From: Streptomyces sp. NBC_00425
GTDB lineage: Bacteria; Actinomycetota; Actinomycetes; Streptomycetales; Streptomycetaceae
DNA: 64,000 nt
Direction: 5' to 3'
Assembly (NCBI RefSeq): GCF_036030735.1
Contig: NZ_CP107928.1
Coordinates: forward strand, 8,618,001-8,682,000
The first letter of the stretch is position 1, and every line of letters starts with the position of its first letter. Under the pieces are notes generated by a model. The model had not been told where the DNA came from. It did not search any database and worked only from the letters and a program-made list of their open reading frames with translations. Of this stretch, positions 51,696 to 60,736 are shown piece by piece. The position numbers and the translations under genes are program-made.

Positions 51696-53369
51696 GTGAG
51701 CGCTGCCCCCACCCCACGCACCTTGTCCTCAGCCGGGTTGCTGACCAGGCTCGCGGCCCTCCTCGGCATGGTCCTGCTGGGCGCCCTGTGCCCGGCGGCC
51801 GCGCAGGCGCAGCCGCAGCCGCAGTCGACCGCCGCCCTCGCGACCGGCCTGCACATCAGCGACGGCCGTCTCGTCGAGGGCAACGGGAACGACTTCGTCA
51901 TGCGCGGCGTCAACCACGCCCACACCTGGTACCCGGGCAGGACGCAGCAGTCGCTCGCCGACATCAAGGCGATGGGCGCCAACGCCGTGCGCGTCGTCCT
52001 CGCGGACGGCCACCGGTGGAGCGCCAACAGTCCCGCCGACGTCGCGGGCGTGATCGCCCAGTGCAAGGCCAACCGCCTCATCTGCGTGCTGGAGGTGCAC
52101 GACACCACCGGTTACGGCGAGGACGCGGCGGCTGGGACGCTGGACCAGGCGGCGGACTACTGGATCGGCCTGAAGGACGTCCTGGCCGGCCAGGAGGACT
52201 ACATCATCGTCAACGTCGGCAACGAGCCGTGGGGCAACACCGATCCGGCGGGCTGGACGGCGCCCACGATCGCCGCGGTCAAGAAGCTGCGCGCCGCCGG
52301 ACTCCAGCACACGATCATGGTGGACGCGCCCAACTGGGGCCAGGACTGGCAGGGCGTCATGAAGGCCAACGCCCGGTCGGTGTACTCCGCCGACCCCACC
52401 GGCAACCTGATCTTCTCGATCCACATGTACAGCGTCTTCGACACGTCGGCGGAGGTCACCGACTACCTGAACACTTTCGTCAACGCCGAACTGCCTCTTC
52501 TGATCGGGGAGTTCGGTGGGCCCGCCGACCAGTACGGTGACCCCGACGAGGACACCATGATGGCCGCCGCCGAGCAGCTCAAGCTCGGTTACCTGGCCTG
52601 GTCGTGGAGCGGCAACACCGACCCGATCCTCGACCTGACGCTCGACTTCGATCCCGCCCGGCTCAGTTCGTGGGGCAAGCGCATCTTCAACGGCGTCAAC
52701 GGCATCGCGCAGACCGCGAAGGAGGCCACCGTCTTCGGCGGCGGCACGCCGGGTGACACCCAGGCGCCGACGACCCCGGGCACCCCGACGGCCTCGGCGG
52801 TGACGGCGACCTCCGCGACCCTCTCCTGGCCCGCCGCGACCGACGACGTCGGTGTCGCCGGCTACGACGTGGTGCGGGTCAGCGGCACCGCCGAGACCAA
52901 GGTGGGGGCGTCCACCGGCCCCACCGCCACCCTCACCGGGCTCACGGCGAGCACCGCGTACACCTTCGCCGTGTACGCCCGTGACGCCGCCGGGAACCGC
53001 TCCGCCCGCTCGGCGACGGTGAACGTCAGCACGGGCAGTGCGCCCGCCGTGGCCTGTTCCGTCGCCTACCGGGTGGTGGGTCAGTGGCCGGGCGGCTTCC
53101 AGGGGGACATCACCCTGCGCAACACCGGCACCACGCCGATCAGCGGCTGGAAGCTGGTCTTCTCCTTCGCCGACGGCCAGACCGTCGCCAACATGTGGGG
53201 CGGCACCGCGGCCCAGAGCGGCGGCACGGTGAGCGTCACGCCCGCCGCCTACACCTCCACCGTCCCCGCCGGCGGCTCGGTCACGGTCGGCTTCATCGGC
53301 AGCAAGGGTGCGGCCAACACCGCGCCGACCGCGTTCGCTCTCAACGGCAGCGCATGCGCCACCTCCTGA
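51696..53369 (+). CDS. Secreted GH5 endo-mannanase with Fn3 and CBM2
   Basis: 557 aa, GTG 51696 with AGGAG 6-7 nt upstream; an in-frame ATG at 51579 precedes the operator and is rejected. Signal peptide about 1-38. GH5 barrel with RGVNHAHTWYPG, VNVGNEPWGN (acid/base Glu177) and LIGEFGGP (nucleophile Glu272). An Fn3 linker domain (about 352-440) and a C-terminal CBM2 (about 448-557; YRVVGQWPGGFQGDITLRN, GWKLVFSFADGQ) bind crystalline cellulose. Paralogue of the 1628-2683 mannanase, but targeted to cellulose-mannan surfaces. Confidence 0.92.
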   Translation: MSAAPTPRTLSSAGLLTRLAALLGMVLLGALCPAAAQAQPQPQSTAALATGLHISDGRLVEGNGNDFVMRGVNHAHTWYPGRTQQSLADIKAMGANAVRVVLADGHRWSANSPADVAGVIAQCKANRLICVLEVHDTTGYGEDAAAGTLDQAADYWIGLKDVLAGQEDYIIVNVGNEPWGNTDPAGWTAPTIAAVKKLRAAGLQHTIMVDAPNWGQDWQGVMKANARSVYSADPTGNLIFSIHMYSVFDTSAEVTDYLNTFVNAELPLLIGEFGGPADQYGDPDEDTMMAAAEQLKLGYLAWSWSGNTDPILDLTLDFDPARLSSWGKRIFNGVNGIAQTAKEATVFGGGTPGDTQAPTTPGTPTASAVTATSATLSWPAATDDVGVAGYDVVRVSGTAETKVGASTGPTATLTGLTASTAYTFAVYARDAAGNRSARSATVNVSTGSAPAVACSVAYRVVGQWPGGFQGDITLRNTGTTPISGWKLVFSFADGQTVANMWGGTAAQSGGTVSVTPAAYTSTVPAGGSVTVGFIGSKGAANTAPTAFALNGSACATS

Positions 53370-53419
53370 CGTCACGTCACCGACGCTTGCGCCCGTTCAC
53401 CGGGGCGGGCGTCGGTGCG

Positions 53420-53455
53420 GGCGGCGGCTCCCGCGCTCCCGTGGGAGCCGCCGCC
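53420..53455 (+). terminator. Hairpin after the mannanase
   Basis: Perfect 13-bp stem GGCGGCGGCTCCC / GGGAGCCGCCGCC with a 10-nt loop, 50 bp after the stop. No U-tract. Confidence 0.65.
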
Positions 53456-53600
53456 GGCGCGCACGGCGCGGCCCCGGGGAGGCGGGCGCTCGTCCGGCGC
53501 TTCGTCGCACCCGCCACGCCCGACGGGCTCGGCCGGCCCGTGGTTCCACCGCCCGCCGCGAGCGGACCGACCGCCGGAAAGCACCCCGTACTGTGTGCGC

Positions 53601-54107
53601 ATGCCCACGACGCCCCGGTGGCTCAACGCCGACGAACGACGAGCCTGGCTGGCCTACATCGAGTTCTCCACCCTGCTGTCCGACCACCTGAACCGGCAGC
53701 TGAGGCGCGACGCGGGCATGACGCACGCCGACTACAGCCTGCTGACCTACCTCTCCATGGCTCCGGAGAACACGCTCGGCATGTCCGACCTCGCACAGCG
53801 GCTGAAGATCACCCGCAGCCGGCTCACCCACGCGGTGAGCAGGCTGCGCGACGTCGGCCTCGTGGACCGCCGGGAGGACCCTGCCGACGGCCGCGGCCAG
53901 CTCGCCTTCCTCACCGATGCGGGCAGGGCCCTGTTGGAGGAGGTGGCCCCCGGCCATGTCGAGGCCGTGCGCCGGGCGGTGTTCGACGCGCTCACCCCCG
54001 AGCAGGTGCGGCAGTTCGCGGAGATCGGCGAGGCGATCAGCGAGGCCCTGCACCGGGCCGAGAGCACCGAGGCCGACCCCGCGGCGCTGCCCTGGCGGCG
54101 CCGGTAG
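53601..54107 (+). CDS. MarR-family regulator
   Basis: 168 aa from ATG 53601; the frame is open further upstream but no other start has a ribosome site, and none is clear here either, so it may be leaderless. MarR wHTH: MTHADYSLLTYLSMAPENTLGMSDLAQRLKITRSRLTHAVSRLRDVGLVDRREDPADGRGQ. No obvious target beside it. Confidence 0.85.
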   Translation: MPTTPRWLNADERRAWLAYIEFSTLLSDHLNRQLRRDAGMTHADYSLLTYLSMAPENTLGMSDLAQRLKITRSRLTHAVSRLRDVGLVDRREDPADGRGQLAFLTDAGRALLEEVAPGHVEAVRRAVFDALTPEQVRQFAEIGEAISEALHRAESTEADPAALPWRRR

Positions 54108-54261
54108 ACCCGGCCGGCGGATCGGGGTGCGGCGGCGCCGGCGATCGGCTGTTCAGGCTTGTTCGGCGGGGAATCGAGAAGAACCGGCCGACGGTCCGTA
54201 CCTGGGGGTACCGGGGGCGGCGCCCGCCCTCCGGCCACGCCACCGATCCTAGGGACACCTC

Positions 54262-55701
54262 GTGAACGCAACCGCCGCCATCGGCGTCACCGGCCTCGGC
54301 GTGATGGGCCGCAACCTCGCGCGCAACTTCGCCCGCAACGGCTACACCGTCGCCGTCCACAACCGCACCGCCGGACGCACCCGCGCGCTCGTCGAGGAGT
54401 TCGGGCACGAGGGCGCGTTCGTGCCCGCCGAGTCGGCCGCGGACTTCGTGGCGGCGCTGGAACGCCCCCGCCGCCTGATGATCATGGTGCAGGCGGGCGC
54501 CGTCACCGACGCGGTCATCGAGGAGTTCGCCCCGCTCCTGGAGCCCGGCGACATGATCATCGACGGTGGCAACGCCCACTACGCCGACACCCGCCGCCGC
54601 GAGGAGTCCCTGCGCGAGCGCGGGCTCCACTTCGTCGGCGCCGGCGTCTCCGGCGGCGAGGAGGGCGCGCTGAACGGGCCGGCCGTGATGGTCGGCGGCT
54701 CCAGCGAGTCGTACGACGTGCTCGGCCCCATGTTCGAGTCCATCAGCGCCAAGGTCGACGGGGAGCCCTGTGCCACGCACATCGGCACCGACGGCGCCGG
54801 GCACTTCGTCAAGATGGTGCACAACGGCATCGAGTACGCCGACATGCAGCTCATCGCCGAGGCGTACGACCTGCTGCGCCAGGTCGCCGGCTACACCCCC
54901 GCCGAGATCGCCGGCATCTTCCGGACCTGGAACGAGGGCCGGCTCGGCTCGTACCTCATCGAGATCACGGCCGAGGTGCTCGCCCACTCCGACGCCGCCA
55001 CCGGCCGGGCGTTCGTCGACATCGTCGCCGACGCCGCCGGGCAGAAGGGCACCGGTCGCTGGACCGTGCAGACCGCCCTGGACCTCGGCTCTCCGGTGAC
55101 CGCCATCGCCCAGGCCACGTTCGCCCGGGCGGCCTCCGGGCAGCGCGAACTGCGCGCCGCCTACGCGGGCCTGCCCGGCGGCACGACGCCGCCGCTCAGC
55201 CGCACCGAGGCCACCCGCTTCACCTCGCAGGTCGAGCACGCCCTGTACGCCTCGAAGGTCATCGCCTACGACCAGGGCTGGAAGATGATCCAGGACGCGG
55301 CCGGCGAGTTCGGCTGGAAGATCGACCTGGGCGCGGTCGCCCGGATCTGGCGCGGCGGCTGCATCATCCGCGCCTCGTTCCTGGACCGCATCCGCGCCGC
55401 CTACGCGGCCGACCCGGACCTGGTCAGCCTGCTCGGCGAGATGGAGTTCGCCATGGAGATCACCGACGCGCAGGTGCCCTGGCGGGAGACCGTGGCCTCC
55501 GCCGCCCGCCGCGGCATCCCGGTGCCGGCGTTCTCCGCCGCGCTCGCCCACTACGACACCCTGCGCGCGGAGCGGCTGCCGGCGGCCCTGCTCCAGGGGC
55601 AGCGCGACTACTTCGGCGCCCACACCTACGGGCGCACCGACCGGCCGGGGGCCTTCCACACCCACTGGGCCGAGCCGGGCCGCCCGGAGACGTCCGCCTG
55701 A
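54262..55701 (+). CDS. gnd: 6-phosphogluconate dehydrogenase (decarboxylating)
   Basis: 479 aa, GTG 54262 with AGGGA upstream. Oxidative pentose-phosphate step: 6-phosphogluconate to ribulose-5-phosphate, CO2 and NADPH. GLGVMGRNLARNFARNG is the NADP-binding loop; IDGGNAHYADTRRREESL, GVSGGEEGALNGPAVMVGG and FVKMVHNGIEYADMQLIAE are family signatures, with Lys in FVKMVHNG as catalytic residue. Full length. Cytosolic. Confidence 0.95.
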   Translation: MNATAAIGVTGLGVMGRNLARNFARNGYTVAVHNRTAGRTRALVEEFGHEGAFVPAESAADFVAALERPRRLMIMVQAGAVTDAVIEEFAPLLEPGDMIIDGGNAHYADTRRREESLRERGLHFVGAGVSGGEEGALNGPAVMVGGSSESYDVLGPMFESISAKVDGEPCATHIGTDGAGHFVKMVHNGIEYADMQLIAEAYDLLRQVAGYTPAEIAGIFRTWNEGRLGSYLIEITAEVLAHSDAATGRAFVDIVADAAGQKGTGRWTVQTALDLGSPVTAIAQATFARAASGQRELRAAYAGLPGGTTPPLSRTEATRFTSQVEHALYASKVIAYDQGWKMIQDAAGEFGWKIDLGAVARIWRGGCIIRASFLDRIRAAYAADPDLVSLLGEMEFAMEITDAQVPWRETVASAARRGIPVPAFSAALAHYDTLRAERLPAALLQGQRDYFGAHTYGRTDRPGAFHTHWAEPGRPETSA

Positions 55702-55707
55702 CGGATC

Positions 55708-55762
55708 CCGGGAACGGCCGGAGCGGGGCACCCGACGGGTGCCCCGCTCCGGCCGTTCCCGG
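55708..55762. terminator. Long bidirectional terminator between gnd and gap
   Basis: Perfect 26-bp stem (55708-55733 with 55737-55762) and a 3-nt loop GAC. It lies between the convergent gnd and gap genes and should end both transcripts. Confidence 0.85.
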
Positions 55763-55790
55763 CCCGGTGGACTGTTCCGGCGGCCGCCGG

Positions 55791-57236
55791 TCAGGCGCTC
55801 GTCGCCGGGAACGTCGGGTACTCCACGCCCGAGACGTGCTGGACGACGCGGACGACCTGGCAGGAGTAGCCGAACTCGTTGTCGTACCAGAGGTAGAGGA
55901 TCGCGTTGTCCCCGTCGACCTTGGTGGCGCCGGCGTCGACGATCGAGGCGTGGCGCGAGCCGATGAAGTCCATGGAGACCGCGTCCGGCGCCGTGGTGAA
56001 GTCGATCTGGCGGCGCAGCGGCGAGGTCAGGGAGACGCCGCGCAGGTACTCGAGGACCTCCTCGCGGTCCGTCTCCCGGCCGAGCCGCAGGCTCAGGATG
56101 GCGATCGAGACGTCCGGCACCGGGACCCGGATCGAGCTGCCGGTGATCGGCGCGTCGAGGTCGGGCAGCGCCTTGGCGACCGCGGACGCGGCGCCGGTCT
56201 CGGTGATGACCATGTTCAGCGGCGCCGAACGGCCGCGACGGTCGGCCTTGTGGTAGTTGTCCAGCAGGTTCTGGTCGTTGGTGAACGAGTGGACGGTCTC
56301 CACGTGGCCGCGCAGCACGCCGTACTCGTCGGCCATCGCCTTGAGCGGCGGGACGATCGCGTTGGTGGTGCAGGACGCGCAGGACAGGATCCGCTCGTCC
56401 GGCTTGACGGTGTCGTGGTTGACGCCGTGCACGATGTTCGGGACGTCGCCCTTGCCGGGAGCGGTCAGGACCACCTTGTCGACGCCGGGACGCAGGTGCT
56501 TGGACAGGCCCTCGCGGTCGCGCCATTTGCCGGTGTTGTCGATCAGGATGGCGTTGTCGATGCCGTACGCCGTGTAGTCGACCTCGGACGGGTCGTCGGC
56601 GTAGATGACCGTGATCTCGTTGCCGTTGGCGATGATCTTGTTGTTGGTCTCGTCGACCGTGATCGTGCCCTGGAACTGGCCGTGCACGGAGTCGCGGCGC
56701 AGCAGGGAGGCCCGCTTGACGAGATCCTGCTCGCCGCCGCCGCGGACCACGATGGCGCGCAGCCGCAGCCCGTTGCCGGAGCCCGACTTCTCGATGAGCA
56801 GCCGGGCCACGAGGCGGCCGATGCGGCCGAACCCGTACAGCACGACGTCGCGGGGTTCGCGGCGGTCGATCTTGTTCGCTCCGGTGGCGCCGGCGACGGC
56901 CTCGGCGGTGAAGTCCCGTACCGACAGAGCGCGGTCGTCGGCCCGGTGGCTCTCGGCGAGGATGCCGAGGTCGATCTGGGACGGGCCGAGGTCGAGGGAG
57001 GTGAGGGCCTCCAGGTACGGCAGCGTCTCGGTGACCGAGAGCTCCTCGCCCGCGATCTGCCGGGCGAACCGGTGGGTCTTGAGGATGCTGACCACCGACT
57101 TGTTCACCAGGGAGCGGCTGTGCAGCAGGACCGTCACGTCCCGCTCGCGGTGCAGCTTCCCGATCATCGGGATCATCGACTCCGCGATCTCCTCGCGGTT
57201 CTTCCAGTCAGTGAACGAATCGTCGTTGAGCGTCAC
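55791..57236 (-). CDS. gap: Glyceraldehyde-3-phosphate dehydrogenase, long form
   Basis: 481 aa, ATG 57236. Longer than the classic 335-aa enzyme: about 125 extra N-terminal residues (WKNREEIAESMIPMIGKLHRERDVTVLL) precede YGFGRIGRLVARLL. Catalytic Cys in CASCTTNAIVPPLK, then VHSFTNDQNLLDNYHKADRRGRSAPLNM and WYDNEFGYSCQV. The long form is common in Streptomyces beside a standard Gap and may serve gluconeogenesis. Cytosolic. Confidence 0.93.
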   Translation of the reverse strand: MTLNDDSFTDWKNREEIAESMIPMIGKLHRERDVTVLLHSRSLVNKSVVSILKTHRFARQIAGEELSVTETLPYLEALTSLDLGPSQIDLGILAESHRADDRALSVRDFTAEAVAGATGANKIDRREPRDVVLYGFGRIGRLVARLLIEKSGSGNGLRLRAIVVRGGGEQDLVKRASLLRRDSVHGQFQGTITVDETNNKIIANGNEITVIYADDPSEVDYTAYGIDNAILIDNTGKWRDREGLSKHLRPGVDKVVLTAPGKGDVPNIVHGVNHDTVKPDERILSCASCTTNAIVPPLKAMADEYGVLRGHVETVHSFTNDQNLLDNYHKADRRGRSAPLNMVITETGAASAVAKALPDLDAPITGSSIRVPVPDVSIAILSLRLGRETDREEVLEYLRGVSLTSPLRRQIDFTTAPDAVSMDFIGSRHASIVDAGATKVDGDNAILYLWYDNEFGYSCQVVRVVQHVSGVEYPTFPATSA

Positions 57237-57311
57237 GGGCCTATCTTTCGAGCTAGGTGGCGCTCATATGCTAACCCTACGGTTTTGCGATCATTCAAGC
57301 GGGTCCGCGCT

Positions 57312-57375
57312 CAGGTGTGCAGGTGTGCAGGTGTGCAGGTGCTCGAGGGTGCAGGTGCTCAGGGGTGCAGGGTGC
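57312..57375. repeat. Octamer tandem repeat CAGGTGTG upstream of gap
   Basis: Eight 8-nt units: three perfect CAGGTGTG, then CAGGTGCT, CGAGGGTG, CAGGTGCT, CAGGGGTG, CAGGGTGC. It starts 76 bp before the gap start, in the interval between gap and the DHA2 exporter. Confidence 0.85.
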
Positions 57376-57386
57376 GGGCGTCGCGG

Positions 57387-57444
57387 GGGCGGCCGGGGCG
57401 GGAGCCTCGGCGGGGGAACGTGAAGGCGTCCGCCCCGGCCGCCC
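57387..57444 (-). terminator. Hairpin after the DHA2 exporter
   Basis: Perfect 15-bp stem GGGCGGCCGGGGCGG / CCGCCCCGGCCGCCC (57387-57401 and 57430-57444), beyond the exporter stop at 57457. The loop is long (28 nt). Confidence 0.5.
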
Positions 57445-57456
57445 GGTCGGGCGACG

Positions 57457-58899
57457 TCAGGCCTGCCCGGAGGGCTGCTGCCGGCGCGGGATGCCGAGCG
57501 CGCACACGGCGCCGGCGAAGACGACAGCCACGCCGGTCCAGACCGCGGGATGCAGCCCGTCCACGAACTGCTGCGGGCCCCCCGTGCTGCCGTGGGCCAC
57601 GAAGACCGTGCTCAGCACGGCGATGCCGAGGGCGCCGCCGATCTCGCGGACCGTGGTGTTGGCGCCGGACGCCTTGCCCGCGTGCTCCTTGGCGACCGAC
57701 CCGAGCACCACCGCCGCCGTCGGCGCGAACACGAAGCCCATGCCGACGCCGGCCACGATCATCGGTCCGACCAGGGACGTGTACGCCGTGTCGACGTCCG
57801 CGACCAGGTTGATCCAGCCCAGGCCGACGCCCTGGAGGAAGAGGCCGAGGGCCATCAGCCGGCCACCGCCCACCCGGTCCGTGAGCAGGCCCGCCACGGG
57901 GGCGACGAACATCGGCATCAGCGTCCAGGCCAGGGTGCGCACGCCGGCCTCCAGGGGAGTGCGCGCCGGCACGATCTGGAGGTACTGCGCCAGCAGGAAC
58001 AAAGAGCCGAAGACGCCGAAGTACATCGTCGCCGAGACGACGTTGGTGAGCGTGAAGGACCGGACCCGGTAGAACGACAGCGGCAGCATCGGCTCCGGCA
58101 CCCGGGACTCCCAGCCGACGAACCCGGCCAACAGGATCGCGCCCGCCGTGAACACGCCGAGCACCTTCATCGACGTCCAGCCGTCCGGCTCGCCGTGCAC
58201 GATCGCCCAGACCACCGCGCACAGCCCGGCCGCCGCAAGCGCCATGCCGACCAGGTCGAGACGCGCGCCGGGCAGCGAGCTCTCCCGGAGGGCGAGGAGC
58301 ACCAGCGGAATCGCGATCAGGCACACCGGCACGTTGATCCAGAAGATCCACCGCCAGTCCAGGCCCTCCACCACCGCGCCGCCCACCACCGGGCCCATCG
58401 CGACGGCCAGCCCGCTGACCCCGGACCACACGCCGAGCGCCATGCCGCGCAGCCGGTCCGGCACCGCCTGGGACAGCAGGGTCAGCGACAGCGGCATGAC
58501 GGCCGCCGCCCCGAAGCCCTGGACCGCGCGGAAGGTGATCAGCTGGGCGCTGGTGTCGGCCAGGCCGCAGCCGATGGACGCCAGCGTGAACAGGGCGATA
58601 CCGGCGACGAAGACCCGCCGCCGCCCGAACCGGTCGCCGAGCGCGGCGCCGGTCATGAGCAGACAGGCGAAGCTCAGCACGTACGCGTTGACGAACCACT
58701 GCAGTTGCTGCGTGTCCGCCTTCAGGTCGACGGCCAGCGTGTGCAGGGCCGTGGAGACGACGAGGTTGTCGAGCGCGACCATGAACATGGGCACACTGGC
58801 GGCGACGATCGCGAGCCACAGGGGTGTGCGGCGGCGCCCGGCCGGCGGGGCGGTGGCGGCCGGATCGTCGAGAACGGGGCTCTCTTCGGACAGCGTCAT
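57457..58899 (-). CDS. MFS multidrug exporter, DHA2 (EmrB/QacA) family
   Basis: 480 aa from ATG 58899; GTG 58935 would overlap the gene upstream and has no better ribosome site. Fourteen predicted helices. DHA2 motifs: LDNLVVSTALHTLAVDLKAD, ALGDRFGRRRVFVAG, GFGAAAVMPLSLTLLS, MGPVVGGAVVEGLDWRWIFWINVPV. Proton-driven drug efflux. Downstream of a DUF3291-like gene with a divergent MerR gene, so efflux is probably drug-induced. Confidence 0.9.
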   Translation of the reverse strand: MTLSEESPVLDDPAATAPPAGRRRTPLWLAIVAASVPMFMVALDNLVVSTALHTLAVDLKADTQQLQWFVNAYVLSFACLLMTGAALGDRFGRRRVFVAGIALFTLASIGCGLADTSAQLITFRAVQGFGAAAVMPLSLTLLSQAVPDRLRGMALGVWSGVSGLAVAMGPVVGGAVVEGLDWRWIFWINVPVCLIAIPLVLLALRESSLPGARLDLVGMALAAAGLCAVVWAIVHGEPDGWTSMKVLGVFTAGAILLAGFVGWESRVPEPMLPLSFYRVRSFTLTNVVSATMYFGVFGSLFLLAQYLQIVPARTPLEAGVRTLAWTLMPMFVAPVAGLLTDRVGGGRLMALGLFLQGVGLGWINLVADVDTAYTSLVGPMIVAGVGMGFVFAPTAAVVLGSVAKEHAGKASGANTTVREIGGALGIAVLSTVFVAHGSTGGPQQFVDGLHPAVWTGVAVVFAGAVCALGIPRRQQPSGQA

Positions 58900-58927
58900 G
58901 GCGTGGGTCTCTCCTGGGCGAGGGGTC

Positions 58928-59329
58928 TCAGGCACCGGTGCGGGACTGCTCGGCGAGGCGGCGGCGGGCGTCCGTCCAGTCGACGGGCAGGTCGGCCGCC
59001 GGGACCTGCCAGAAGGTGAAGACCGAGTCCTTCGTCGTGGACCGCAGCCCGGTCATGATCGATTTGTGCGGTTCGGTTCGCGCGTACGTGTAGAGCGCGT
59101 CCTTGTCCTCCCAGGCCGACAGGGTCCAGAAGGTGCGCTTCAGCGGCTGGGCGATCAGCGACGCGCCGTAGGCGCCCGGTGCGCCGGACACCTGCTTCCA
59201 TGCGGCCAGCGACTTGAGGAAGAAGCGCGGGACGTCCTTGAACGAGCGGACCTCGAACCGGGACGCCATGACGAACGCCTCCGCGTCGGGGGCGGGGGTG
59301 CTGACGGTGGTCCAGGGCAGGGTGGGCAT
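58928..59329 (-). CDS. DUF3291-like dimeric alpha-beta barrel protein
   Basis: 133 aa, ATG 59329. PTLPWTTV start, then FFLKSLAAWKQVSGAPGAYGASLIAQPLKRTFWTLSAWEDKDALYTYART, a ferredoxin-like fold of the antibiotic-monooxygenase type. It could modify the compound exported by the next gene (28-bp gap, same operon). No catalytic residues can be assigned. Confidence 0.72.
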   Translation of the reverse strand: MPTLPWTTVSTPAPDAEAFVMASRFEVRSFKDVPRFFLKSLAAWKQVSGAPGAYGASLIAQPLKRTFWTLSAWEDKDALYTYARTEPHKSIMTGLRSTTKDSVFTFWQVPAADLPVDWTDARRRLAEQSRTGA

Positions 59330-59365
59330 GGCTGATGCCTTCTCTCCGGCAGTGCGAGGGAATAT

Positions 59366-59406
59366 TGGATACCTCCACTATCTATGTTAGACAGTAGGGG
59401 TATCCA
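59366..59406. promoter_or_regulatory. Nested 41-bp palindrome, MerR-type operator
   Basis: Outer arms TGGATACC (59366-59373) and GGTATCCA (59399-59406) are perfect. Inner arms ACTATCTA (59377-59384) and TAGACAGT (59388-59395) have one mismatch. Both pairs centre on 59386. It lies between the divergent DUF3291-exporter operon and the MerR gene. Confidence 0.7.
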
Positions 59407-59447
59407 GTTGCTCGGGCAAGACCGACCACCGAACCGGAGCCGATCGC

Positions 59448-60065
59448 ATGCGCATCTCCGAACTGAGCCGCCGCAGCGGCGTCTCCGTGACGACGATCAA
59501 GTACTACCTCCGCGAGGGGCTCCTCCCGCCGGGCCGTCAGACGGCCGCCACCCAGGCCGAGTACGACGAGCAGCACCTGCGCCGGCTGCGTCTGATCCGC
59601 GCGCTGACCGGTGTGCGCGGCCTGTCGGTCAGCACCACCCGCGAGGTGCTCGACGCCCTGGCCGAGCACACGGGCGACACCCACCGGCTGCTGGGCCTCG
59701 CGCTGGGATCCGTCCGGGTGGGCGAGAAGCCCGCCGGGAACGGACCGGAGACGGCCGAGGTGGACGAACTCGTCGAGGAGCTGGCCTGGGACGTGCACCA
59801 GGCGGCGCCCGCCCGCGCCGCCCTCGCCGAGACCCTGGGCTCCCTGCGTGACCTCGGCGTCCCGCTCGACCGGCGGACCCTGCTGCCCTATGCGCGACTC
59901 GCCGAGCGCACCGCCGTCCTCGATCTCGACCAACTCGAGTCTCTGGAGGACCCGTTGGAGGCCGCCGAGCGCGCCCTGCTGCTGACCGTCCTGCTGGAGC
60001 CCGCGCTGATGGCGCTCAGGCGTCTGGCCCAGGAGAACGAGTCGGCCCGCAGACACACGTCCTAG
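59448..60065 (+). CDS. MerR-family regulator
   Basis: 205 aa, ATG 59448. MerR HTH at the N-terminus (RISELSRRSGVSVTTIKYYLREGLLPPGRQTAATQAEYDEQHLRRLRLI), then a long helix and an effector domain with no metal-type cysteines, so a drug sensor. Divergent from the exporter operon, with a 41-bp palindrome between. Confidence 0.9.
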   Translation: MRISELSRRSGVSVTTIKYYLREGLLPPGRQTAATQAEYDEQHLRRLRLIRALTGVRGLSVSTTREVLDALAEHTGDTHRLLGLALGSVRVGEKPAGNGPETAEVDELVEELAWDVHQAAPARAALAETLGSLRDLGVPLDRRTLLPYARLAERTAVLDLDQLESLEDPLEAAERALLLTVLLEPALMALRRLAQENESARRHTS

Positions 60066-60080
60066 TGCCGTGACCCGCCG

Positions 60081-60101
60081 GCCCGGCTCCCGCGGCCGGG
60101 C
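60081..60101 (+). terminator. Short hairpin after the MerR gene
   Basis: Perfect 7-bp stem GCCCGGC / GCCGGGC with a 7-nt loop, 15 bp after the stop. Confidence 0.4.
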
Positions 60102-60304
60102 TCGCCCGCGGACCGTCGTCGGCGGGTGGTCGAGCGTGACGAAGCAGTCGGTCGCCGACTCGGCGTCGGCAGTCTCCCGGTCGGCCCCCGCCGCGCGCCG
60201 GCCTCCCGTGCGCGACCGCCGGACGCCCCTCGTCCACCGCCCGGGGGATTGAGCCCCGCCCGCTCGGGTACGCGAGCCGGACCGCCGCTACCAGGGGAGA
60301 CACC

Positions 60305-60703
60305 ATGGAGACGCCCGCACACGACCGCCACCACAACCCGGCCGCACTGGCGCTGGACGCGCTGGCCCGGGACACCGAGGACACCACGGCACTGGACACG
60401 CTCGCGCACTGCGACGTGCTCGTGCCGGTACCCGATGACGCCCTCGACGAGGACATCACCAATCCGGCCACCGTCGCCCTGCCCGTTCTCGAGCAGCCCG
60501 GGGGAGCGGCCGTGGTGCCGGTGTTCACCTCCGAGCCGGAGATGGCCGACCTGCTGCCCGAGGTCGACCGCTACCGGCTGGTGCCGCTCGGCGCGCTCGC
60601 CGCGCAGTGGCCGACCGGTGAGCTGTCCCTGTCCATCGACGCGGCCGGCGACCATCCGCTGACGCTCACCTCCGAGGGGGTGCGCACCCTGCTCGTCCGC
60701 TGA
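60305..60703 (+). CDS. SseB-domain protein
   Basis: 132 aa, ATG 60305 with GGGGAGAC upstream. HNPAALALDALARDTEDTTALDTLAHCDVLVPVPDDA and VPVFTSEPEMADLLPEVDRYRLVPLGALA match the SseB N-terminal domain, a small cytosolic fold of unknown role common in actinobacteria. Convergent with the next gene, 33 bp apart. Confidence 0.78.
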   Translation: METPAHDRHHNPAALALDALARDTEDTTALDTLAHCDVLVPVPDDALDEDITNPATVALPVLEQPGGAAVVPVFTSEPEMADLLPEVDRYRLVPLGALAAQWPTGELSLSIDAAGDHPLTLTSEGVRTLLVR

Positions 60704-60736
60704 GCGGCGCCGGCCGGGTCCGCTCCGGCCCTGGAT

